Assembly: GCA_021801385.1 (NCBI GenBank)
Contig: JAJYYC010000014.1
Location: 1 to 33,370, forward strand
Origin: Microcaldota archaeon
Lineage (GTDB): Archaea; Micrarchaeota; Micrarchaeia; Micrarchaeales; Micrarchaeaceae
Length of the DNA: 33,370 nucleotides
Direction: 5' to 3'
The notes beneath the pieces were generated by a model. The model made no database searches, was not told where the DNA came from, and worked only from the letters and a program-made list of their open reading frames with translations. How positions within the stretch are numbered: position 1 is the first letter of the stretch; each line of letters begins with the position of its first letter. Positions 25,572 to 33,370 of this stretch are shown here, piece after piece. The translations under genes were made by a program, and so were the position numbers.

Positions 25572-27397
25572 GCAGCAGCTATAAACCCTAGCATTATGAG
25601 AAGTGGCACCGCTATCCTAAGGAAACCGTAAACCGCGCGAGCAGTTGAGATAATGCCATCCATGCTGTTTGGCCCCCAGACCCTGAATTTTTTCATCACA
25701 GTCCTGCGATAGTAAGGAACTACAGGTTCAACATCTGCCAATGCGGACCTAACCGCTTTGATTGCGAGGCTAGACAGCCTGTCCTTGTCGGTCTTGCTGC
25801 CTATCACATTATCGGCCTCTGAACCGAGCGAGTTTACCGCATGAGTGTCTGTCGTGCAGACCTCACACGAAACCTTGCACGCTCTTTCGACCTTAGCTAT
25901 TATGTGTGTCCTGACTGAGGGCATCATATTGTTGCCGTTTATGAATATCAATGCCCTAGTGAAGCCGTTGTAATTGAATACCATCACATTCATCTTGCCT
26001 TCGGCAAGGTCGTCAGGTTGGCCGAGCCTTTCGTAGATCTCAGTGTTGGCGACGCCTATGCGGATCGCTCTGCTGCTATAGGTTGGCTTTCCAAGTTTCT
26101 TCACCGCAGATATGTATTCGTTCGCATACTCTGAACCGAATCGCACGCCGTTGAGTTCTGCGGCAGGCGCGCTTTCGAATCTGGAGTTGTGCGCATCTAT
26201 GAGAACAGCTGGATTGGATGACATCTCAAGCATCTCACGCAGCATCAGCGCGACAGAGGGGTCAAAGTCCTCGGTTATTCGCGGAGCCCTAGTGAACAAT
26301 ATGAGGGAGACCCTCCCGATGCCCACTTTAGATATGTTGGCATGCCCCGACTTTGAAGTCGTATAAGAGAGATGGCCATCGGCCTTTTTGCCGTTTGAGA
26401 CGCCATCGTCAAGCGCAGACCTGACATATTTGTACTGCGCGCTAGATATCGGATTGTTATCCATATTGACCGGCTTGTGCATTATGAATCCCGGAACCCC
26501 ATATTTGCTGTTTACATGCTTCTCAAGCATATGCGGAAAATCGCTCCCGCCGATCGTTCCGGAAGGGCCATAATGTATATTGGGCGCGAAAAGCACGGCT
26601 TTGATCTTGCCATTCCTCTTACGTAACGTTATTGTGTCACAGTCGATATCCTCATGCTTGCCAAATTTGGATCCGCCAAACGGCGCGTTGGCGCTCGCAT
26701 CGAACAGCCAGTTCTGCAGCATCTGAATGAATGCGTCGAAGCTGTGGAATCCATAGTTCTTGCGGTATGGCCTGTCGACAATAAATATTATCGCATAGCT
26801 GACAAGCAGGAATACAAACACGCCCGCATAAAGCTTAACGAGCAGCAGATTGAATGGCGTAGCAAGCGACACTATTCTGCTGCTGTACGGAACATAAAGA
26901 AGGATGTTCAACGTTGGCTGTATCAGCGCGAGCGCTATTACGCTGCCCTTGTTCCTGCCAAGCAGTATCTTATTCGTGAAGAACCACCATCCGAACAGGC
27001 TCGCATCTCCAAGCAGTATGATTAAGCCGGCGAGCGAATAGCTGTGACTTAATATGTATGCGATTGAAGAGAACAGTATGAATATGGAATAGGACACAGT
27101 GCTTATTATCGTGACAAACGAGAGGTATTTCGCATCCACGCGCCTGTTGAGCGCCTTCATGCCGAATATGGTGAGAAATGCTGGGAGCATTATGACAATT
27201 ATCCCTGTGAGCGCGCCGTTTGCTAGTATATAATCGGTATTCGATACTATCGAGGTGTAGTTGAGTAGCGCCGTAGCGGCGATGCCCATCACAAGGCTTA
27301 TCGCAAGAAGAAGAATCATCTGCACCTTAGCGCTTGGCAACCCAAAAGAGAACGGGTTTATCGACGCGAGGAAGTCTGCATCCTTCTTGACAGACAT
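25550..27397 (-). CDS. DUF2070-like archaeal membrane protein (615 aa)
   Basis: N-terminal multi-TM region, then FAPNIHYGPSGTIGGSDFPHMLEKHV and a C-terminal TM. Confidence 0.75.
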   Translation of the reverse strand: MSVKKDADFLASINPFSFGLPSAKVQMILLLAISLVMGIAATALLNYTSIVSNTDYILANGALTGIIVIMLPAFLTIFGMKALNRRVDAKYLSFVTIISTVSYSIFILFSSIAYILSHSYSLAGLIILLGDASLFGWWFFTNKILLGRNKGSVIALALIQPTLNILLYVPYSSRIVSLATPFNLLLVKLYAGVFVFLLVSYAIIFIVDRPYRKNYGFHSFDAFIQMLQNWLFDASANAPFGGSKFGKHEDIDCDTITLRKRNGKIKAVLFAPNIHYGPSGTIGGSDFPHMLEKHVNSKYGVPGFIMHKPVNMDNNPISSAQYKYVRSALDDGVSNGKKADGHLSYTTSKSGHANISKVGIGRVSLILFTRAPRITEDFDPSVALMLREMLEMSSNPAVLIDAHNSRFESAPAAELNGVRFGSEYANEYISAVKKLGKPTYSSRAIRIGVANTEIYERLGQPDDLAEGKMNVMVFNYNGFTRALIFINGNNMMPSVRTHIIAKVERACKVSCEVCTTDTHAVNSLGSEADNVIGSKTDKDRLSSLAIKAVRSALADVEPVVPYYRRTVMKKFRVWGPNSMDGIISTARAVYGFLRIAVPLLIMLGFIAAAWVISVI

Positions 27398-27405
27398 CAG
27401 AGCCC

Positions 27406-28113
27406 CTATTTTCCGAGACGGCGTTCCCTTGACGCATAAGAGCGCATCGCACGGTTAAGGTCGCGCCGCTCAAAGTCCGGCCAGTATTTGCGCGAGAACC
27501 AGAGCTCGGAGTAGCTCGCCTGCCATGGAAGGAATCCGGAAAGGCGGCGTTCGCCAGAAGTTCTTATTATCATATCAACATCAGGTATCTCAGCAGACCT
27601 TATCATCGAGCCAAAAGACTTTTCATCAGGTTCGGCGTTGTTGCGCTCAGCGGTTCTAGCCCCGTATAATATATCTTCCCTGCCGCCATATCCGATCATG
27701 AGATTTATCGTGAACTCTTTGTATCTTGCAGTCTTGCGCTCAAGCGATGCGAGCGCATCGCGGACCTTCTGTGGCACCTTGCTCATGTCTCCGACAATCC
27801 TTATTCTCGCATTGTTCTCGCTGAGAATCCTGAATATCTCGGGGTCGTTCGCCGCCTTCTGGTATAGCGCATATAATATTGCGAGCTCGCCAGCGCTCCT
27901 GTTCGCTATGTTTTCAGTCGACAGCGCCCATACGCTCAGCGTCTTGACACCCATGCGCTTCGCCCAGATGCCGAATGATATGAATTTTTTTATCCCGTTC
28001 TGGTAGCCGTTTATGATCGACATGCGGTTGCTTTTCGCCCACCTTCTGTTTCCGTCAGGTATAAGCGCCAGGTGTGCGGGTACGATGCGATGCCTTTGTT
28101 TGCTCCTTATCAT
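27406..28113 (-). CDS. uppS: Polyprenyl diphosphate synthase (cis-prenyltransferase, UppS-like)
   Basis: PAHLALIPDGNRRWAKSN, LSVWALSTENIANRS, IIRTSGERRLSGFLPWQASYSELWF. Confidence 0.95.
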   Translation of the reverse strand: MIRSKQRHRIVPAHLALIPDGNRRWAKSNRMSIINGYQNGIKKFISFGIWAKRMGVKTLSVWALSTENIANRSAGELAILYALYQKAANDPEIFRILSENNARIRIVGDMSKVPQKVRDALASLERKTARYKEFTINLMIGYGGREDILYGARTAERNNAEPDEKSFGSMIRSAEIPDVDMIIRTSGERRLSGFLPWQASYSELWFSRKYWPDFERRDLNRAMRSYASRERRLGK

Positions 28114-28189
28114 CTCTGAACACCACTACGTTTATAGATTACATGCCTCTGTTTAAATACATTCGCAGGTGCAGAATCTATAAAAACTG

Positions 28190-29560
28190 TCACGATGCAG
28201 TGACCGTAGTTACTGTATGTATCCCATCAGATCCTGAGACTGCTATGGTGTAGTTCTCCCCAGGTTCCGATGTTATACTGACAATTCCGTTGCCATGGGA
28301 GATTATGCCGTTGAATGTGAATGTCTTGGATGCGCCAGCTGCTATTGTGTATCCTGGTGCGTTCTCGGCGCTGTCAGACGCGGCGAACTGGAATGGAAGG
28401 TAGAGTGTACCGTTCTGGTTCACGAGCAGGTTTAATGCATCTGCGTGGTCATTCTGATAGCGCATCGGACCAGACCCAATGGAGTTTTCATTTTCATTGC
28501 CTTTGGCATTAACCCCGGCAAGCCCGCCGTTGTATATGTGCAATGTCGCATTCGCGCTTTCATTGAGCGAATTAGAACTTTCAGCAGAGGAATTCATCTC
28601 TGCTGTGGTGTTCATATATAGCTTCATCGGGTCATCGTAACCGCCGATGATGCCAACTACCGCATTGCCTCTTCCATCAGCTCCTATGCTATTCACGATC
28701 TCATCTACAGACGTGTTGACGCTTGCGTTTGCGTGCACGCCAGGTATATTCATGTTTATTGTGTAGCTGCCAAACACTAGGATGTGGTTTATCGTTACGC
28801 TTGAATTGGAGACATCATTAACTGTAACTGATATGCTTGTATAGCTGCCTGAACTGATTATGTTAGCTGATGATATGCTTATGTTGGCGCGAGCGTGCTC
28901 AAGGTCCTTTCTATAATTGCTTCCGAGCCCGATCCGTTCTCCAACTCTCCGTACTGTCACTCCGCCTATGCTGACCGCCTTTATTGAAGGGACCATAATA
29001 TAATCGGTGGTATTCCCTGTGGTTTCTATTGAGACGATTGTGGGAGAGAAGTCCAGAAGCAATCCTCCTGTGGAGTTGACAACGCCGCCGCCTACGATGT
29101 GCGCCTCAACCGTAGAGTTTGGAAGAGTCACATTGCTCGTTACGCCGTTGACGACTATGTTGGCAGATGCGACCATGAATTTGACCGCGCTCACCACTGT
29201 ATTAGCAGAAAGGTTTGCACTTCCTATCACTGTAGTCGCATTGACGAGGCCGATAAGGTTGATTGCGCCGCTGCCTGTCGCGTTAATCCAGATGCCGTTT
29301 TTTGTCTGGACCATGACTGACGTATACGCTATAGTAAGTGCAGAGGTGCCGCTTGGGACATGCGGCGGGTCTGTCAGCAGGACAGGTACCTGTTGCGATG
29401 AGTTTGATTGGGATGAAGCTGCTGACTGTTGAGATGATGTTTGCTGAGTCGTCTGCACCGATGTGCTGGCACGCTGGACAGAATGGCTGGAGAGCAGTAT
29501 TAATGCCCCAGCAACTACGAGCAGAACAACAACGCCTATAATGGCAGGTACGGTTTTCAA
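28190..29560 (-). CDS. Secreted/membrane-anchored surface protein (456 aa)
   Basis: N-terminal TM (MKTVPAIIGVVVLLVVAGALILL), Ser/Thr/Gln-rich linker, then Asn/Val/Thr-rich beta-type sequence with many N-x-S/T sites. Confidence 0.75.
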   Translation of the reverse strand: MKTVPAIIGVVVLLVVAGALILLSSHSVQRASTSVQTTQQTSSQQSAASSQSNSSQQVPVLLTDPPHVPSGTSALTIAYTSVMVQTKNGIWINATGSGAINLIGLVNATTVIGSANLSANTVVSAVKFMVASANIVVNGVTSNVTLPNSTVEAHIVGGGVVNSTGGLLLDFSPTIVSIETTGNTTDYIMVPSIKAVSIGGVTVRRVGERIGLGSNYRKDLEHARANISISSANIISSGSYTSISVTVNDVSNSSVTINHILVFGSYTINMNIPGVHANASVNTSVDEIVNSIGADGRGNAVVGIIGGYDDPMKLYMNTTAEMNSSAESSNSLNESANATLHIYNGGLAGVNAKGNENENSIGSGPMRYQNDHADALNLLVNQNGTLYLPFQFAASDSAENAPGYTIAAGASKTFTFNGIISHGNGIVSITSEPGENYTIAVSGSDGIHTVTTVTAS

Positions 29561-29670
29561 TTATAACACCAATATATTCTAAACGCAACAGTATTTATGA
29601 CTTACCTAATCGGGTTCTATTATTGCTGGTTGCTAATGATTAAATACAAAAAGGCTAAGACTTGCAAGGC

Positions 29671-30171
29671 CTACCACGGAACATCCTTTAGCTTCATCAT
29701 ATGGGCTATGAGGTTTGTGAGCGGGTGCATGATTCCAGTTAATAAGAAAATGAAAACCAAGCCTAAGAACGTCGGTGCACTGCCATAAGGCAATGCAAAC
29801 AGAAGCGCAAAAATGAAGAAACCGTACTGGTCAAGCAGCGGCACAGGCCTGCCAGAACCTATACTATACTGCCTTTTTAGGAAGCTCCCTGCCAGGTCGC
29901 CGGCGTTCGCCCCTATTGTTAAAAGTATCGATACAGGGAGCATCCACGGTATGAATACTGATTCTATCGCGCCAGCAGCGATGCCGGCTATGATGCTTGA
30001 AGCTGTGCCGCGGATCGTCTTATGATCTCCAAATATTCGCTTGCCCCTGAAATGCCTTTTCATGTCAAGCGGAGACTTGCCGCCGAATATGACGGGCGCG
30101 CCGTTTGCCGCATAAGCCGGAAAGATGTACAGTATTGGGTATATTACAATACTATATAGTGCTCCTGCCAA
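29671..30171 (-). CDS. carS: CDP-archaeol synthase-like protein (DUF46 family)
   Basis: YAANGAPVIFGGKSPLDMKRHFRGKRIFGDHKTIRGTASSIIAG...GANAGDLAGSFLKRQ. Confidence 0.9.
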   Translation of the reverse strand: MAGALYSIVIYPILYIFPAYAANGAPVIFGGKSPLDMKRHFRGKRIFGDHKTIRGTASSIIAGIAAGAIESVFIPWMLPVSILLTIGANAGDLAGSFLKRQYSIGSGRPVPLLDQYGFFIFALLFALPYGSAPTFLGLVFIFLLTGIMHPLTNLIAHMMKLKDVPW

Positions 30172-30175
30172 AAGA

Positions 30176-31972
30176 TTACCCGACCACCGCTTTGATGCGC
30201 CGCACTCCTGCCGCGACAGGCTCCTGTTTGGTTATCCTGAACCTGACCAGCTCGCCAGTGTTTTTGACATGAGGCCCGCCGCATATCTCTCGTGAGAAAA
30301 CGGTTTCGCCCTTCGCTATCGTATAGACCTTTACGCGCTCCTCATAGCGGTCATCGAAAACACCCTGTGCGCCAAGCCGTTTCGCCTCCTCCACACTCAT
30401 CGTCTCGAACGACACATCGGCATGTTGATTAATCACCATATTGACCCACTCTTCAATCTTACTCACCTGCTCATCTGTTAGCTTAGAATTGTAATTGAAA
30501 TCGAAGCGCAGCCTCTCAGCAGTTATGTTAGAGCCCATCTGGTGGATTGTGGGATCAACCACCCTTCTGAGCGCCTCATTGAGCAGGTGCGTAGCGGTGT
30601 GCAGCTTTGTGGTCTCCTCGCTATGGTCTGCGAGTCCGCCCTTGAATTTCTGTTCAGCGCCCTTTCTCGAAAGATCCTGGTGCTCCTTCATAAGAACGTT
30701 GAAACCATCCGAATCGACCTCGAATCCGCGCTCTTTGCACATATCAATCGTTATCTCCAACGGGAATCCGAAGCTCTGGAATAGGTCGAACGCGCTCTTC
30801 GCATCAAGACGCTTGGAACCAGATTTCTTGATCGAATCTAGCATGCGCTCAAGGAGCCTTATGCCGTTTACGAGCGCGACAGAAAACTTATCCTCTTCGA
30901 TGTCAAGCTCAGCAAATATGCGTTCGCTGTTCCTTACAAGCTCAGGATACTGTGCCCCCATCACCTCCACAACTACCTTCGCTATATCTGTGCAGAACCT
31001 TCTGTTTATTCCTAGGCTTCTCGCATGAGTTATCGCGCGCCTTATGAACCTGCGCAATACATAACCTTGGTCAACATTGCTTGGCACCACCTTGCTGTCG
31101 TCTCCTAGAATCATGACCGCCGCGCGCAGATGGTCTGTGACTATGCGTGCATTCCTGTCGTTCCTATCTGTTCCGCTGTTTGATATCAATATTACCTTAT
31201 CAAGTATCGGGGATATGCTATCGCATTCATAGACATTATCAGAACCGTTCAGCACCGCAGCTGTGCGCTCAAGGCCCATTCCTGTATCTACGTTCTTCTG
31301 CGCGAGTTCGCTGAACTTGCCGTCGGCCCCTTTGTTGTACTGCATGAGCACATCATTCCATATCTCGCAGAACGGTCCTCCGTGGCTAGATAATTTTGAG
31401 AACTCCTCTGTGCTGCTCTCCTGTATATCCTTTGAATGATAGAACATCTCGGTGTCGGGTCCGCATGGGCCTGTCTCGCCAGCAGGCCCCCACCAGTTGT
31501 CGCTCTTGCCAAGGAAATGTATCCTGCTTCTTGGCATGCCTAGCCGTTCCCATATGCTTGCAGCGTCTTCATCCCGTGGGGCATCGGAGTCGCCTGCGAA
31601 GCAGGTGACGCTGAGGCGTTCTATCGGTATTCCGATGACCTTTGTCAGGAACTCGAAGCTCATCGATATCGCTTCCTCCTTGAAATAATCCCCGAGCGAC
31701 CAGTTGCCGAGCATCTCGAAGAAACTGAGGTGCCATGAATCGCCTACGTCGTCGATATCGCCGGTTCGTATGCATTTCTGCACGCTGCATAGCCGCTTTC
31801 CGTTCGGATGCTGCTCGCCAAGCAGGTAAGGGACGAGCGGATGCATGCCCGCTGTTGTGAACAGCACGCTCGAGTCATTCTCCGGTATGAGCGAGGCGCT
31901 CGGTATGAGTTTATGGCCCTTGCTCTGGAAGAATTCAAGATATTTGCTTCTTAGTTCGGAACTCTTTATCAT
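30176..31972 (-). CDS. alaS: Alanyl-tRNA synthetase, short form (catalytic + editing regions, no C-Ala domain), bacterial/CPR-like
   Basis: MIKSSELRSKYLEFFQSKGHKLIPSASLIPENDSSVLFTTAGM..., GDSWHLSFFEMLGNWSLGDYFKEEAI, HTATHLL and ICGGPHVKNTGELV...AAGVRRIKAVVG then stop. Start refined to ATG 31972. Confidence 0.92.
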   Translation of the reverse strand: MIKSSELRSKYLEFFQSKGHKLIPSASLIPENDSSVLFTTAGMHPLVPYLLGEQHPNGKRLCSVQKCIRTGDIDDVGDSWHLSFFEMLGNWSLGDYFKEEAISMSFEFLTKVIGIPIERLSVTCFAGDSDAPRDEDAASIWERLGMPRSRIHFLGKSDNWWGPAGETGPCGPDTEMFYHSKDIQESSTEEFSKLSSHGGPFCEIWNDVLMQYNKGADGKFSELAQKNVDTGMGLERTAAVLNGSDNVYECDSISPILDKVILISNSGTDRNDRNARIVTDHLRAAVMILGDDSKVVPSNVDQGYVLRRFIRRAITHARSLGINRRFCTDIAKVVVEVMGAQYPELVRNSERIFAELDIEEDKFSVALVNGIRLLERMLDSIKKSGSKRLDAKSAFDLFQSFGFPLEITIDMCKERGFEVDSDGFNVLMKEHQDLSRKGAEQKFKGGLADHSEETTKLHTATHLLNEALRRVVDPTIHQMGSNITAERLRFDFNYNSKLTDEQVSKIEEWVNMVINQHADVSFETMSVEEAKRLGAQGVFDDRYEERVKVYTIAKGETVFSREICGGPHVKNTGELVRFRITKQEPVAAGVRRIKAVVG

Positions 31973-32868
31973 CACAACACCGTCTTCTGCGGCCACCAGA
32001 CCTTGCACTCGTTTCCGAAGAATGCGCATCTGTTGCATTTCCATTTCTCGGATTCAGGAACAGGGTTTGCTGCGCGCTCTTTATTCCAGTATTTTAATAT
32101 ATGTGTTATAATCTCTTGTGCAGCCTCATCGCTGTATTCGAATCTGTATGTATCAATCTCATCGCGCGTTGACTGGTCTATGTAGCGTATCTTCACGGTG
32201 TTGCTCAGGCTGCCTATGGACCTGTATTTCAGGAAGAACGCATCTGTCATCGCGCTGAAACTATGGAGCTCTTCCGGAACGCCGATCGCGCGCAGCTGCA
32301 TAAGGAATTCATTGCTCATGACAAGCCTGTCTATCCCATAACTCATCACGAAGTTGGATTCCGCATACGAGCCGCTGCATATATCATCAAGCATCTTCCT
32401 GTAGACCATAAGCTGAACCCTGTTGCTGTTGAGCTGGGAGTCTGACGGTTTCTTAGGGTTGGCTGTGGTCTTATCGTCAAGCAGAACGACCTTGCCATCC
32501 TCCATCTGCAGCTGGTCTATCCTGCCTACGAGCTTGTAGCCGTTGATCGATCCATATATCTGTATCTCGCGTCCGCGCTTCTTCTCCATGAGCGAGCTGA
32601 GCGAGAGCCAGCTCGTGTAGAGCGACTTATACATGAAGTCAGAGTAGTTGCGCGGTTCGAGCATCACAGGTACGTTTACCTCATCTTCAAGCGCTTCGTG
32701 TATCGCCTTGCCCTTCTTGATCTCCTTTGTTATCTTCTCCCCGAAACGGTAGCGCAGCTCCATCTGCTTCTCGCACCAGTACTGCGATGAGATGTCAGAT
32801 ACCTTTATGCTCGTCTTGCCGAGCTCTTGAAGCATGTTCTGCATAAAACGCACACAACCAAAACGCAT
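31972..32868 (-). CDS. EXO5/Cas4-like PD-(D/E)XK nuclease with probable Fe-S cysteines
   Basis: QYWCEKQMELRY, GKAIHEALEDEV, GRIDQLQMEDGKVVLLDDKTT, QLMVYRKML, C-terminal CNRCAFFGNEC. Confidence 0.8.
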   Translation of the reverse strand: MRFGCVRFMQNMLQELGKTSIKVSDISSQYWCEKQMELRYRFGEKITKEIKKGKAIHEALEDEVNVPVMLEPRNYSDFMYKSLYTSWLSLSSLMEKKRGREIQIYGSINGYKLVGRIDQLQMEDGKVVLLDDKTTANPKKPSDSQLNSNRVQLMVYRKMLDDICSGSYAESNFVMSYGIDRLVMSNEFLMQLRAIGVPEELHSFSAMTDAFFLKYRSIGSLSNTVKIRYIDQSTRDEIDTYRFEYSDEAAQEIITHILKYWNKERAANPVPESEKWKCNRCAFFGNECKVWWPQKTVL

Positions 32869-33075
32869 TCAGATATCTATATGGAAACTATAAATAACTT
32901 CCAAGTCTGCCTAAGCATAAAAGTGCAAGGCACGCCAAAATCCAGAATCAGGATGCGCAAACACCATTTAATAGAATGCAGAATCTTTCAAATTAAAAGA
33001 AGTGCTATTTTTTAGCGCAGGTTATAGAAACATCAGTTATTTAAGTATAGGCACACATGTACTTAACGTGGTTGC

Positions 33076-33370
33076 ATGAGAGCCCAATCAGCTGTCGAAT
33101 ACCTTATGACATACGGATGGTCAATACTAATAGTCGCAGTTGTTATCGCATCACTGATACTGTTGGGCGTATTCAACTCTGGCAACACCGGAACAAGTTC
33201 ATGCCTTGCCACACCAGGATACAGCTGCACAAACCCAACATTGTACGCATCAGGATCACTAATAACAAAAATAGGACAGGTGAGCACACAAGCGATCACA
33301 ATAACCGGTACCGCATGCACCAAAAACAATACCGTTACTTCGATAACTCCTGTCTCTACAAATGCGACTC
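33076..33370 (+). CDS. Class III signal peptide/type IV pilin-like protein, truncated by window end
   Basis: ATG 33076: MRAQSAVEYLMTYGWSILIVAVVIASLILLGVFNSGNTGTSSCLATPGYSC...; open to the window edge, so absent from the track. TATA-like ttatttaagtata at ~33036-33048. Confidence 0.85.
   Translation, partial: MRAQSAVEYLMTYGWSILIVAVVIASLILLGVFNSGNTGTSSCLATPGYSCTNPTLYASGSLITKIGQVSTQAITITGTACTKNNTVTSITPVSTNAT

Noticed and set aside
31972-32868. Cas4 as part of a CRISPR system
   Set aside because: No repeats, spacers or other cas genes in the window; the sequence fits EXO5-like nucleases better.

Overview
Archaeal chromosome segment, most likely a Micrarchaeota/ARMAN-like DPANN lineage (inferred from gene content and order). 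The core is a ribosomal-protein run (S17-L14-L24-S4e-L5-S14-S8-L6-L32e-L19e-L18-S5) preceded by PriS, a DUF373 protein and Rpp29, and followed by Csl4 and RpoL rather than the usual L30-L15-SecY. A partial uL30 lies at the left edge of the window, on the opposite strand. DNA-repair genes are numerous: two endonuclease III paralogs, EndoQ, endonuclease IV, RNase HII and an EXO5/Cas4-like nuclease. Also present are aminotransferases, Pth2, a histone with a basic C-terminal tail, UppS, CarS, a dolichol-kinase-like protein, a DUF2070 protein, an APC permease, a short CPR-like AlaRS and a type IV pilin-like protein that runs off the right edge. Most notable: (1) an A+T-rich ~1.5 kb island bounded by an exact 24-bp direct repeat of the tRNA-Val 3' end, with no integrase visible, carrying a truncated 2-hydroxyacid dehydrogenase; (2) a second, unrelated tRNA 3' fragment 19 bp from one repeat copy; (3) a tRNA-Arg(TCG) gene with an apparent 18-nt intron in the T-loop; (4) a bacterial/CPR-like AlaRS without its C-terminal domain, overlapping an EXO5-like nuclease gene; (5) displacement of uL30. 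No CRISPR array or rRNA was seen.
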